From Cacajao melanocephalus (Eukaryota > Chordata > Mammalia > Primates > Pitheciidae), in contig CAUYLG010005493.1 in NCBI GenBank assembly GCA_963573385.1, positions 1-64,000 of the forward strand: DNA of 64,000 bases, written 5' to 3'. Both the position numbers and the translations under genes were made by a program. The notes beneath the pieces were generated by a model, which ran no database searches, had not been told where the DNA came from, and saw nothing but the letters and a program-made list of their open reading frames with translations. Positions 22,726 through 40,600 of the stretch are shown in pieces (position 1 is the first letter of the stretch; each line of letters begins with the position of its first letter).

Positions 22726-22782
22726 TATCCGAAGGGGAAAAGACTAGCTTGAATATAATCTATTACATAATTTTGTTTTTCT

Positions 22783-22950
22783 TTTTTTTAAGAGACAGTC
22801 TCACTTTGCCGTTCAGACTGGAGTGGTGGCCATTCATAGGCGTGATCATAGTTCACGGCAGCCTTGAAGTACTACTGGCCTCAAGCGATCCCCCACTTCA
22901 GCTTCCAGATTAGCTGGGATTACGGACAAATGCCGCTGTGCCCAGCTAAG
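22783..22950 (-). repeat. Alu monomer, antisense
   Basis: AAGAGACAGTCTCACTTTGC to GCCGCTGTGCCCAGCTA; one arm only. Confidence 0.75.
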
Positions 22951-23184
22951 TCATTTTGTTTTTAACTGTAGTTTATATTTCAAATCCTAAGAAATCATAA
23001 TTGAATGTTCCAATACTCTGGATATGCAGCCTTGGGAAATGTATTTCGTAAGTGTCCAAACACACACAACTAACTTTCGGAGAGAGTATTTAAGCAATGT
23101 TTTACTTCTTTTTGTAATATTTTTCTAAAAACAGTTATATTTGGTTTTAAAATATGATAGCTTCATTGGATAGACTTGATAACA

Positions 23185-23412
23185 TAATATTAATCAGATA
23201 ATCCAAAAATCCAAAATCCAAAATGCACCAAAATCTGAAACTTTTGAGCGCCAACATGATGCTCAAAGGAAATGCTCACTGGCGCAATTCAGATTTCCAG
23301 ATTAGAGATGCTCAACTAGTATGTATAAAGCAAATATTTAAAAACCCAAAAAAATCAGAAATCAGCAACACTCTCAGTCCCGAGCATTTCAGATAAGGGA
23401 TACTCAACCTTT
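23185..23412 (-). mobile_element. Tigger7/MER44-like DNA transposon fragment
   Basis: AATCTGAAACTTTTGAGCGC, GATGCTCAAAGGAAATGCTC and CAGATAAGGGATACTCAACC fit the terminal region of this mariner-type family. Subfamily not certain. Confidence 0.6.
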
Positions 23413-23731
23413 ACTGGGATTTTCCTAAGAAAGCTAGGCCATTTAAAACTGAGCCTCACAACCTGTTGTAAACATGGTTTGATATGCGCGTTTGTGTATG
23501 TGTGCTTAAGTAACTGCTTTAAACACATATACAACCTAAAACCACAAACAGTGAGGGTCAGTAGAAAAATGAACCTGTTGTCAGGAGCCCTGGAATCCAG
23601 GCAGCCATAACCCTCTGTTCCAAACATGAGACAGTTCAAGCTAAATGATCAAATCATTAATGGCAGTTTTCCTGAATTAGAGGACTTTAGAGCTAGACAG
23701 ATATCAAGAAATCTAACCACCATGTTTTTTA

Positions 23732-24042
<311 letters not shown>

Positions 24043-24411
24043 GGTTCAGATTAGTGAAATCATTTGCTACTTAAAGGCAGAGATGGATCCAGAACCCAAG
24101 TATCCTGACTACTAACCTTTTTCCTCTAATAGATTGCCTATGCCAGTCTCTGTAAGTGTATAAATACATCAGATAATTACAGAAAAACTAGCCAACCTAG
24201 TAACAACCTAAAGATCTCAAGTTTGTGGAAAACCTGAAGTCTTAACATTAACCCAATATTAATGTGAACAAGTCAACTACCAAAGTAAGTCTCCTTAGAT
24301 GGAAAAATCTCAAACTAGACTGGTAAGAGCTACAATATAAGAAAAAAAATTAAGAAATAATTTTTTAAAATAAAAATAAAGACTTGACTAGAATATGTAA
24401 TTTGGAAATAA

Positions 24412-24733
<322 letters not shown>

Positions 24734-24799
24734 TAGGGGAATCATGACTTGAACAAGCCTGCCTGATTCGAACCTATATTGTCACTTGATTGCTTATTT

Positions 24800-25205
24800 T
24801 GAAGCTTTTTTTAAATCTTCAGAAAAGTTGAAAAAATGATACATGGAATACTTCCACAATAACAATTCACCTATTAAACAATTTTATAATTCATATAAGA
24901 TGTTAAAGCACTCTCTCCATACTCATAGGGATTTTTTTAAATTCTTCTTGTTTTTGAACTATTTGAAAGTTGCTACTCAGCTAAGAGATTCCTGAATTCC
25001 TTAAAAAAAAAAAAAAAAAAAAAAGGTAAAAAAAAACACAAAAAGAAAAAAGTTGCAGGCATAGTTCAGCCTTAAACATTTTACTGAACCTATATTTTTT
25101 TTAAACATTTTTATTTTGAAGTAACTGTGGACCTACAGAAAAGTTGCAAAAATAGTACAGAGTTCCTGTATAATGTTCACTCAGTTTCCTCTAATATTGA
25201 ACCTA
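24800..25205 (+). mobile_element. Old L1M-like fragments
   Basis: CAGAAAAGTTGAAAAAATGA, CTACAGAAAAGTTGCAAAAA and AGTACAGAGTTCCTGTATAA belong to the same old repeat family seen at 46060-46240. Poly(A) at 25003-25024. Confidence 0.5.
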
Positions 25206-25215
25206 CATTTTAATT

Positions 25216-25512
25216 TTTTATCTTTTCTGAGATGGAGTTTCACTCTGTCACCCAGGCTGGAGTGTAGTGGCATGATCTCGGTTCACTGCAACCACTACCT
25301 CTCGAGCTTAAGTGATCCTCCCACTTCAGCCTCCTGACTAGCTGGGACCAGAGGTGCATGCCACCATGCCTAGCTAATATTTTGTATTTTTTGTAGAGAC
25401 AGGTTTTTGTCATGTTGTCCAAGCTGGTCTCAAACTCTTGAGCTCAAGTGATCTGCTGGCCTCGGCCTCCCAAATTGCTGGGATTACAGGCATGAGCCAT
25501 GGTGCCCAGCCT
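25216..25512 (-). repeat. Alu, antisense
   Basis: GAGATGGAGTTTCACTCTGT through both arms to CATGGTGCCCAGCC. Confidence 0.9.
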
Positions 25513-25838
25513 GAACCTACATTTTTTAAGCACTATGCATGTCTCTTCTTCAAAAGAAGCATTATTTAGCAAGATGAGTTAAACCATTTGGATACGCTCC
25601 CCCAAAATCTACACTGGCTCCCCACCTCCTACCAATTATAGTCTAAAAATGTTGGTATCAAGTTCTATAAATGAATCTGAAACCACCCACTGTTTTGCTT
25701 CCTCCTATGCACTAGTGTTCCAATCACCAGTCCATGAATATTAAGCAGCCTTTGTCCTCGGGGCCTTTGTTCATATTGCCAAAGCGCGAATGATACATTA
25801 TACACCAGTTCCTTCCTAGATACAATATATAAAATAGA

Positions 25839-26300
<462 letters not shown>

Positions 26301-26329
26301 TTATATACGTATATATGCACCACTGCCAT

Positions 26330-26565
26330 TACTGCCATTTTCACATCTCCCTCCTGGGCCCAGCCCTGCCTTGCACTCCTATGCCCTTTGCTTTGCTTTA
26401 TTTTTCTCCATAGCCCTTCTCGCCATTCCATACTACACAGGGTTAACTGTCTGTCTTTCACATGAGGGTAGTGACTTGCTCTGTTTTGTTCAAAGCTGTA
26501 TTCTCAGTGTCATGAACATGTCATGCACCTAATAAGTGCTTAGCAAATATCTGTTGAGTGAATTT
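26330..26565 (+). repeat. L2 3' end
   Basis: TTATTTTTCTCCATAGCCCT, CTCTGTTTTGTTCAAAGCTG and CTGTTGAGTGAAT follow the L2 3' consensus. Confidence 0.75.
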
Positions 26566-26763
26566 AACAGCTATCTGATAAGGAAAAAGGAGTTACTTTC
26601 CCTATTCTCACTTAACTCTCCAACCCCCACTCTTCTGCCCCCACATGCCAAAATCAAGCTTACGTCAAGAGCTTTGCAAGCATCTGCCTGGGGGTTTATG
26701 CTCACTAAAAGTGTGATTATCCTTCTGTCAATCATGGGGAAAAAATAAAAAATACAAGTATGG

Positions 26764-27055
26764 GCTGGGTACAGTGGCTCATACCTGCAGTCCCAGCACT
26801 TTGGGAGGCCAAGGCAGAAGGACTGCTTGAGCTCAGGAGTTTGAAGGCTTACTGGGCAACATGATGAAACACCATCTCTACAAAAACCACAAAAACTAGC
26901 CAGGTGTAGTAGCATGCACCTGTGGTCCCAGCTACTTGGGAGGCTGAGGGGGAAGGATTACTTGAACCTAGGAGGTCGATGCTGCAGTTAGCCTAGATCA
27001 CGCCACAGCAATTCCAGCCTGGGTGACACAGTGAGACCAGGTCTCAAAGAAAAAA
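26764..27055 (+). repeat. Alu (J-like)
   Basis: GGCTGGGTACAGTGGCTCAT through both arms to AGGTCTCAAAGAAAAAAAG. Confidence 0.88.
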
Positions 27056-27309
27056 AGTCAAATCAGAAATAAACAAAAACAAAAGTGTGATTGCTGTTTT
27101 CCTCAAAAATTACCCGTAGCCCAGAATATGTTCATCTCTAGATCGTCCCCTAGGAGGCAGCACATTACAGTACAATGATTTTCAAATACAGAAAGCTGTT
27201 AGCTTCTTAGGACCACCCCTGCAAAACCAAGGATGAGATCCAGGACTCTGCATCCTAGATGATACTGAACAGTGAGTTTAGGACCACACTTGGAGAATCA
27301 CTGGATGTG

Positions 27310-27508
27310 TTCTGGAAGTCCAACAGACCTCTGTTCAGATCCCAGCTACACTGTTCAGCAGCCATACGGCACCGAGTAAAACTTCACTTTACTCAGCATC
27401 AATTCCTGACCTGTAAAATGGGATAACATTACCTAATTTGCTGGCTAACACAACTACCTACCACAGTGCCTGGCACACAGCATTTACTCAATAAACAACA
27501 GCTATCAG
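27310..27508 (+). repeat. MIR
   Basis: CCTCTGTTCAGATCCCAGCT, ACCTGTAAAATGGGATAACA, CAGTGCCTGGCACACAGCAT and CTCAATAAACAACAGC match MIR. Confidence 0.75.
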
Positions 27509-28089
27509 TCTCTGTCCTGCCTTCAGATTCCTGGGTTTTGTTGCTGTTGTTTTGTTTAAAGGATTCATTCCTTTTCAACAGCTTTGGGCCTCCATTTCTT
27601 GATTCAATTTTCAAAAACAAAAGCTCTGCTTAATCTAGTATTGCCTATTGCGTTAGTTGTAGATTTCACATAAAGAGCTGTTGGGGACAGGAAGAAAAAA
27701 AGGTTAACTAGAATGGGCGCCAGGCGGAAATTTAAGTTCTGAACGTTTCTAACTCACTGTGGTCCCCACTCTGTGCAGGGAAGGAGTCCAGCCTGATACG
27801 AGTTTGGAGAGATGAGTACAGGTCCTAGCTCTGCAAAAGACTTGCTGTGTAATTTTAGGCAAGGCTCTGGGCCCTCTTAGTCTTCTCAGTGTTTCCATCC
27901 ATCCAGTGAAAGAATTTCAACTTAGTGTATGAGTCAGAAAGAACAGGTCCCGATTCTGTACTTAATCGGGTGTGTGATTTTTAATAACCAACATAACCAA
28001 GCCGTCTCGCCTGTCCAGGCCTCAGTTTCCCCATCTGTCCGGGGTGGTGGTGGCTCCTATCTCCTCGGTTCCGCTTCCAGATATTCTAG
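27509..28089. other. SLC26A2 intron 1, next to the promoter
   Basis: No gene recognised. 27770-27920 resembles a worn MIR (CTTGCTGTGTAATTTTAGGC). It grades into the CpG island on the right. Confidence 0.35.
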
Positions 28090-28960
28090 GTTCGAGACCG
28101 ATCAACGAGGACTGGAAAAACAGCGGAGTGCATGGCACCCGGCGAGATATGCGGGATGGCGGGTGGGTGGGCCGGTGGGCAGCCGCCAAGCCAGAGGGGC
28201 GGGCCCAGGTACGAGGGGTGCAGCACCACTCGCCCGGCCCCGGACCACTAGGGAAATAACCCGACGCACGCCCCCCCTCCACAGCGGGATCTGGGCTTCT
28301 ACCACGCGGGGACCCAGGCAGGATGACTCTGGGAGGGGCCCCCTGACTGCGTGGCGGCCAGCACCGCTCCCTCCCTCTTCCCTGGTCCGCTTCCCTCTTC
28401 TCACCTCTTGGGTCCGGGCCGCCTCACGCGACCAGGCGCCGCGGCGCGCGTCTTCCACAGTGGCCGGACTGAGGTGGACACCGCGACGCCGACAGCTAAA
28501 CCCGCCTGTCTCTTTCCCCGCCCATTGCTCGGCCTCCGGCGGAGGCGGGGCCCGGCTGGCGAGACCTAGGGGCGCTGCGAGGACTCACCGGCGAAGTGCG
28601 GGCGGGAGGCAGAACCGGTGCGAATCCCCGCGGCCGAGACAGTCACGTGGTTCTGCCGAGCGAGCGACGCGACCACCAGCCAATAACTCGGCCCGGACTG
28701 GCGAGGGTGCCGCCCCCTGGCCGCTCTTCTCCTCACGATTGGCTGTCCTGGGCAGAAGAGCCCACGCGACATGGATTCTTAGGGAGGTTCCGCCCCTGCG
28801 TGTGTGGCGTTGACTCCTCCGCGGAGAGCTGATGACCGGCCTCGGCAGCTAATCTGTGGCCAGAGCGAAGTAGCAGGAGAGGCGCGGAAGCGCTCTGCCC
28901 AAAGTTTTGAAGTGCTCAGCGTTTGCGATTGGCCACGCGTTTATCCAGGACTTCTTGGGA
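28090..28960 (-). promoter_or_regulatory. SLC26A2: CpG-island promoter of SLC26A2
   Basis: This stretch is strikingly GC- and CpG-rich compared with the AT-rich flanks and has no TATA box at a useful position. Elements seen: inverted CCAAT boxes (ATTGG on plus, so CCAAT on the transcribed orientation) at about 28738 and 28925, a plus-strand CCAAT near 28680, GC boxes near 28517, 28543 and 28790, and a GTCACGTG E-box with core CACGTG at 28644-28649. This is a typical housekeeping promoter. Long open frames through it on both strands have the composition of a CpG island and match no protein I know. Confidence 0.8.
28590..28770 (-). other. SLC26A2: SLC26A2 non-coding exon 1 (approximate)
   Basis: SLC26A2 has a 5' non-coding exon ending 26 nt before the ATG in the spliced mRNA. 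On the minus strand in the CpG island there is a perfect donor CCG|GTGAGTCC (GT at 28588-28587). A second good donor, AAGAG|GTGAGAAG, has its GT at 28404-28403. The first lies closer to the CCAAT and GC boxes and to the expected start near 28770, so I prefer it. The start site is not directly visible. Confidence 0.5.
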
Positions 28961-29099
28961 CCCCGTTCCCTCCCACTCGCCTTTGTAGAAGGGGAAATTG
29001 AGGCCTCGAACGGGAAAAGGTCTCCTAGAATGTTAGAGGCTCTTGCCCCACTCTCATTACCCATCAAAGATTCCAGTAGCCAGGCTAAAATGTAAATTA

Positions 29100-29520
<421 letters not shown>

Positions 29521-29764
29521 ATCCTTTCGGGTCGTCTTGATTTAATTATCTGCCCCGAACTGGCCACAATTGAATATGTATTAATTTGTTCATTCTCCAC
29601 CTTGTTTGTAGCTTGCATGGGCCCACTAGATGGGAGTGAAGGAGTGCCTGATTAACTTCCTTCCCTTTCCAGTGAATGTCTTCATAGCCATTCAAGGCAC
29701 TCCCTTTCTTATCTAGAGATAATCCCAAGTTTCTGTCACCCATCAGATTCAGAGTTTCCAAAAA

Positions 29765-29960
29765 GTCATAAGCTGTATTGGGAATCAGAACACGAACACC
29801 TGGGTTCTACTCCTGATGCTGCCCCTTGTGGCTGAGGACAAATCATTTCACCTCAATGGGCATCAATGTTTTCACCTTTCAAAGGGGAGTTAACGCCCTA
29901 GCACCCAGAGTCCTGGAGAAGGTCAAGTAATGCAATCAGTGTAAAGTACTTTGTTCAAGC
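29765..29960 (+). repeat. MIR-like
   Basis: CCTGGGTTCTACTCCTGATG, TGGCTGAGGACAAATCATTT and GTGTAAAGTACTTTG fit a worn MIR. Confidence 0.55.
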
Positions 29961-30271
29961 CCCATTTTCCCTCCTGTTGATCTCAGGGTTCGTAGAGGCA
30001 GCTGGCAGCTCGAGTGCCACATATAGCCATTACCCTTCCCAGACAGCTTTTCCACAGCATAACTAATGACGTATGCACTGGGGACATGGTGAGTCAGCAA
30101 ATAAGGCATTTCAAGTTGGGGCCACTTCAGGATTTACCTCCTCAGTATTTCCTGATGCAAGAATTCACTCGCATTCTTGCGTGTAACATTTATTTATTTA
30201 TTTATTTTCTTGTCTATTTTGGGATGCCAGGACCTCGAATATAACAGACACCAATGAAGATTGTCCAAATT

Positions 30272-30540
30272 TGACCATGCGTGGTGGCTCATGCCTGTAA
30301 GCCACTTGAGCTCAGGAGTTCTAGACCAACCTGGACAACGTGGTGAAACCCCATCTCTCCCAAAAATAGAAAAAAACAGGCGTGATAGCATGTGCCTGTA
30401 GTCCCAGTTACTCAGGAGGCTGAGGTGGGGGGATAGCTTGAGCCCGGTAGGCAGAGAGAGCAGTAAGCCGAGATCATGCCACTATACTCCAGCCTGGGTG
30501 ACAGAGTGAGACCTCAACTCAAAAAAAACAAAAAACAAAA
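30272..30540 (+). repeat. Alu with left-arm deletion
   Basis: GACCATGCGTGGTGGCTCAT jumps from CCTGTAA to GCCACTTGAGCTCAGGAGTT; right arm complete. A TTTA tetranucleotide run lies just upstream (30187-30208). Confidence 0.85.
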
Positions 30541-31068
30541 AACAGAAAACCCAGAACGGTCCAATTTAATACTGCCTATCATTCTTTGATTTTATTTTAT
30601 ACATATTAATGTGTCTACAGTTGAAGAAATTGGGGCTGAGAATATTATTACTTACGACGTTTATTTAGCTAACAAGCAGTGGATTTTGAGATGGGATGGA
30701 GGTGGATTTTGACCTGGGAGCTGTGACATGCCAACACCCAAGATCATGCAGCTATGGCCCAGGGCCTGGAGAAGGTGCTAGTAAAGAAGCTTTAGGTTGG
30801 CCACTGGTGCCTCTTTGCCTTCTAGTTCAGCATCCCTTGCTGCTGTTTAATGTTGTGGTCCCTCCCTGACCCCACACACATCCCAAGGGGCTTGGTCTGC
30901 CATGCAACCTTAACTTCCCTGATGCTCCAGTGCTCCACAGCAGGAATCAAAGGAAGGGGGTGGAGGGGTAATCAAATCCCTGCTACTGGAAAGCTGGCTA
31001 ATAATTAGCTTTACCTGGATGACATGGCATCAGCAGCACTTGGATTGCTTTACCTCTCCTAGCCTGGG
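30541..31068. other. Intergenic, between local duplicates
   Basis: Worn MIR/L2-like text near 30615-30760 (GAAGAAATTGGGGCTGAGAA, GATTTTGACCTGGGAG). Otherwise nothing recognised. Confidence 0.35.
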
Positions 31069-31399
31069 CATTTTCCCTCCTGTCTCAGGGTTCATAGAGG
31101 TGGCTGGCAGCCCGAGGGCCACATATTGTAGCCATTACCCTTCCCAGATAGCTTTTTCAAAGCATAACTAATGATGTATGCACTAGGGACGTGGTAGGCC
31201 AGCAAAGAAGTCATTTCAGGTTGGGGCCACTTCAGGATTTACCTTCTCAGCATTTCCTGACCACCCACTCTTCCTAGGTAAGACAGGTAGGGCACTTCTT
31301 CTGAGCCCCAGTGGACCTTGAACTCCCACTGGACCTCCACTATTGAATGAGCTATTCTCAGTGTGCTATGCAGCCTTCATTTTCACTGTTATAAGTGTC

Positions 31400-31711
<312 letters not shown>

Positions 31712-31899
31712 TAAAAAACATTTTTAAAAATCTTAGCTTGATTGTTCTTGGAAATAGGTAACACAAAGTAAACAAATTCAAAAGGTCAAAGGGTTTACAG
31801 AAAAAAGTAAACCTTCCTCACACCCTATACATTCTTACCCCAGGGTACCTTTCTAGAGGCAAACACAGCACTCATTTCCTGTGTGGCTTTCCAGGTTTA

Positions 31900-32163
<264 letters not shown>

Positions 32164-32254
32164 GAATATCTTGGGGAACTTTTAAAAAAATTGGTAATGT
32201 TTGGGGTCCCACCACCAGATATAATTTTATTGGTGTTGAGTGGACCCAGACGTT

Positions 32255-32955
<701 letters not shown>

Positions 32956-32987
32956 ATTTTTTTTAAAAAAAAGCTCCCTAGGAGATT

Positions 32988-33296
32988 CTTTTTTTTTTTT
33001 TTCCTTTTTTTTGAAACAGGGTCTCACTGTATTGCCCAGACTGGAGTATAGTGGTGCAACCGTGGCTCGAGGCAGCCTCAACTGCCCCAGGCTCAGGTGA
33101 CCTTTTCACCTCAGCCTCCCAAGAAACTGGGGCTACAGGCGCATGCTGCCAAACTTGGCTAATTTTTGTACTTTTTGTGGAGGTGGGGGGTCTTGCTACA
33201 TTGCTCAGGTTGGCCTTGAACTCCTGACCTCAAGTGATACTCTCACCTCGTCCTCCCAAAGTATTGGGATTACAGGTGTGGGCCACAGCTCCCAGC
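32988..33296 (-). repeat. Alu (J-like), antisense
   Basis: GAAACAGGGTCTCACTGTAT through both arms to CACAGCTCCCAGC. Confidence 0.88.
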
Positions 33297-33474
33297 TGCA
33301 CTGGAGATTCTAAGCACACCTAGGTTTGGCAAACACTATTGTATGCATATATAAGACTCTCTCTCTATATTTTTTAAACAAGAGGGGCATAGAATACATA
33401 CCATCCTGTTCCTTTTTATAAATTATGTGTTGAAGATTATTTTATATCAGTGCATATAGAGCTGCCTTCTGCCT

Positions 33475-34333
<859 letters not shown>

Positions 34334-34336
34334 GAG

Positions 34337-34610
34337 AGAGGGTGCAGTGGCTCACGCTAATCCTAGCACTTTGGGAGGCTGAGGCAGGAGGATTGCTTGA
34401 GGCCAGGAATTCAAGACCAGTGTGGACAGCATAATGAGACCTAGTCTCTACAAAAAAAAAAAAAAAAAAAAGAGCCAGAGGTGGTGGTGTGCACCTGTGG
34501 TCCCAGCTACCTGGGAGGCTGAGGTGGGAGAATCCCTTGAGCCCGAGAGTTCAGGGCTGCCCTGAGCTATGAAGGTGCCATTGCATTCCAACTCGGGCAA
34601 CAGAAGGAGA
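34337..34610 (+). repeat. Alu
   Basis: GGGTGCAGTGGCTCACGC, an A run at 34452-34470, and a right arm ending CAACAGAAGGAGATC. Confidence 0.85.
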
Positions 34611-35081
34611 TCATGCCAAACAGCAACAAAAACAAAAGCCATGAAGCTTCACCTCCATTGCAGTCTGTTGGTTCAGAGTCATAAAAGCCTGCCTGATTTT
34701 AAGGGGAGGGAAATAGGCCTCAAGTCTCAATGGGTAAGGTGTCAAAGTTGCATGGGAAGAAAGGGATGTGAGACAGGAAATATTGGCCACGGCAGCTGCA
34801 TAGCATTCCATTGTTTGCATGTATCATCAATTATCTAAGCACTGACAGACACTGATGTTATTTTTACTCTTTTAATATTATAAGTAGTTCTCTGAATGTT
34901 GACAGTTTTCCTCTGCCCTCTCACCCAATTCCTAGAGGAGGCTTGGCCTTTCATGACCAGTTGCCTCTCAGGGCCATCTTGGCAGGGCAGAAAGCAACCA
35001 TGCCCAGGCTCAAGAAAGCAGCTATCTATTCCTGCTGTTGGCCTTGGAGGGAAATTAGGCTGAAGTGCTTCAGTACAGATC

Positions 35082-36022
35082 AATATTTAGGTACAAAAAG
35101 CAATCTGTTATTTAACATTTCACAGCATTCACAAGCCCCACCATTCAGATCTGTTCTTTCAGATACATGGGCTAAGAGCTGTGGGAAATGGTCATTCAAA
35201 ATGAAACGTGATCTTTGTGTTAAAATATTGACTTTCCTATTATTTTCTTATTTATATTCAGGAAAGAGAATGGAGGGCCAGGTAGTCAAGGAGAAAGATT
35301 TTTGAGAGCCTCCTGAAAAATGAAGACAGGGTCTAGGCTTTGCAGGATCCTTGAGTGAAAAGAACCCGAGCCACTTTCTGCCCTGGAGAACGGGGAGAGC
35401 CTCCTATGAGGGTGGCTGTTAGTGACCTGGGAGGCTGGAGCCTGGGAGTGAGAGGTCCCAGCCCCAGCAAGGACCTCCAGCGCGTGGCTAAGAGCAGAAC
35501 TGCTGGCGTTTCCGGGGCCGTACCAGCTTAGATGAGGGGTGTATTTGTAGAGGCAGAGCAGACTAAAGGCCAGAGGGCTTTTCGAGGCTAGAGTAAGACC
35601 AATAGACCTTCATGTGACCCCGGAGTGGGATATTGGTCACAGTAATTATTGAGATTGAATATCCTGCCAGCACTGTGGGGTAGGGGCTTAGAACATACAA
35701 AATTTGATCTGGTCTGCTTGAACTCTGACCGAAAAAAAATTAAAATTAAAATTAAAACATTGAAATCAAATTTGATTTGGAGAAAGAAAAGTAATGTGAC
35801 TCTTACACTCAGGGTGAAGGAGTACAAATCACTCTTGTTATAAATATTTAGGTACAGAAAGTGATCTGTTATTTGACATTTCACAGCAATCACAAACCCC
35901 ACCATTCAGATCTGTTCTTTCAGATACATGGGCTAAGAGCTGTGGGAGATGGTCATTCAAAATGAAACACGATCTTTGCGTTAAAATATTGACTTTCCTA
36001 TTATTTCCTTATTTACATTCAG
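35082..36022 (+). repeat. Local direct duplication, two 180-bp copies 761 bp apart
   Basis: 35082-35261 and 35843-36022 are the same length and differ at about 12 positions (about 93% identity). They match no repeat family I recognise. The 580 bp between them is single copy. Confidence 0.88.
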
Positions 36023-36799
<777 letters not shown>

Positions 36800-37034
36800 T
36801 TTATGTATTTTTTAAACAAACAAAATATGTGTTGCAAAACCACAGTTGTATTTTTTTAATTACATGATTGGAAAAAAGGATATATATTAAAATGTTTCTC
36901 TGGGTGGTGACTGTTATATTTCTGTTTTGCTTATTTGTATTTTCCCAGTTATCTGCAACTCAAAGATGTATTACTTTATTTAAAAAAATTTTGGCTTTAA
37001 AGTAATTTTAAAAATCTATATTACTTCTTCTTTT

Positions 37035-37250
37035 TAGCAAATGTCACTGCCTCATACTTCATTGTCATTATTTATCACAAAATTTATTGAGAGCCGACCA
37101 TCAACCAGGTTCAATGTATATACTGCTCTCCCCAAAACAGCTCTATAAAATAAGTATCATTGTTTCCCACAATTTCCAAATGAGAAAATGAAGACTAGAG
37201 AGTAAATAACGTGTCCAACGTCAGAATTATAAATTGTGAGAAAAGGATTG
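37035..37250 (+). repeat. MIR/L2-like
   Basis: AAATGAGAAAATGAAGACTA, GAGAGTAAATAACGTGTCC and GAAACTCAGCTCTCTCTGG follow the 3' pattern of this class. Confidence 0.5.
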
Positions 37251-37307
37251 AAACTCAGCTCTCTCTGGTTCCAACCTTCTGCCTGTTGCCTTTCTTTCTT
37301 TCTTCTG

Positions 37308-37466
37308 TTTTTTTTTTGTTTTTTTTTTTTTTTTTTAGACAAGGTCTTGCTGTGTTACCCAGGCTGGCCTCAAACTCAGCTCCTGGGCCCCAGAAATCCC
37401 CCCACATCTTCCCATCTCAGCCTCCTGAGTAGCTAGGATTACAGACGTGCCATATGATGCCCAGCC
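37308..37466 (-). repeat. Alu fragment, antisense
   Basis: Long T run, GACAAGGTCTTGCTGTGTTA, about one arm, ends ATGATGCCCAGCC. Confidence 0.8.
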
Positions 37467-39369
<1,903 letters not shown>

Positions 39370-39384
39370 CCGCTTGCAGTCTTA

Positions 39385-39945
39385 AAATCATCTGTGGACC
39401 CAGCAATTCTGCTCTTGGACATATACCCAAGAGAAATGAAAACCTATGTCCACACGACTTGTACAAGAATGTTCATAATAGCCAAAAAGTGGAAACAACC
39501 CAAATGTCCATCAACTGATGAATGGCTAAACAAAATATGGTATATCTATGCAATGCAAAATTATTCAGCCACAAAAAAGAATGATACTTTTCATTCAAAA
39601 AGGAGTGATACATTTGAGCAGACCATGCTGGAAAAAAAGGAATAAAATACTGATACATGCTGCAACATGTATGAACCTTGAAAACATTATGCTAAGTGAA
39701 AGAAATCAGACACAAAAGGCTACATATTCTATAAATCCATTTATATGAATGTCCAGAATAGGCAAACCCATAGAGAGAGAAACTGGATTAGAGGTTACCA
39801 GGGGATAGTGGGAGAAGAAAGCTGGGACTGATTGCTAATAGGTATGAGGTTTCTTGTGGGGTTGGTGGGGATTTTCTGGAATTAGTGGTGATGGCTGCAC
39901 AACACAGCAAATACGGTGACCTCCCTCACTCAAAGCCCACCTGGG
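39385..39945 (+). mobile_element. L1 3' region
   Basis: TGGACATATACCCAAGAGAA, CCAAATGTCCATCAACTGAT and GAGGTTACCAGGGGATAGTG are ORF2-end and 3' UTR of an L1M element; frame broken. Confidence 0.82.
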
Positions 39946-40451
39946 GTCACGGAACTGGGAGTATTAGAGATAAATTATTCAAGTCCTTTGTTTTGTTGAT
40001 AGGGAAATCAAAACCTTGAAAGAGGATGGGACTTCCTCAAAGTTACAGAATGAGTCAATGGCATTGCTGGATCTAAATCTTACATTCCTCTTTCTAGTAG
40101 TACATGTTCTTTTCCAAACCAGATTATACAAACATCTCCCCTGACTCTACTGGTAGCCCCTGTTACCAATAAAAGAAGCTTCAGATTTCCATTTTCTTCC
40201 CTGACAACTGAAATCAGGTCCATTTCATAGGTTAGTTGTTAGGTGACCCTCCAAATACCAACTTATTTGTACCCACCCAACAATTAGATTGAAGTGTTTC
40301 AATAGCCTTGCCTTCCTCATTCTGGTATGCTGAAAAATGAGATGAAAGTAGATTTTTCTGCAAATTGTTGCTTATATTTCTAACCAGAACTAAGCTTGGT
40401 GGGCATGCTATGGAAAAGGATCTGTGCTGAGATCTTTGGGAAATCTCTTTT

Positions 40452-40600
40452 TAGAGGCAGGGTCTCACTCTGTGGCTCAAGCTGGAATGCAGTGGTTTGA
40501 TCATAGCTCACTGCAGCCTAAAACTCCTGGCCTCAGATGATCCTCCAGCCTTAGCTTCCTGCGTAGTTGGAATTACAGGCATGAGCCATCCTGCCTGGCT
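40452..40600 (-). repeat. Alu fragment, antisense
   Basis: AGAGGCAGGGTCTCACTCTG to CATCCTGCCTGGC; one arm. Confidence 0.8.

Larger units (their letters stand above)
29963..31260 (+). repeat. Local direct duplication, two copies of about 193 bp, 1.1 kb apart
   Basis: 29963-30155 and 31069-31260 align end to end with about 19 substitutions and two small gaps (about 90% identity). Both start CATTTTCCCTCCTG and end TTTCCTGA. An Alu (30272-30540) lies between them. The family is not recognised. Confidence 0.85.

Noticed and set aside
27929..28813. 294-codon open frame on plus through the CpG island, and shorter ones on minus
   Set aside because: Arg/Pro/Gly-rich composition of GC-rich DNA, no domain, overlaps the SLC26A2 promoter; stop codons are rare by composition.
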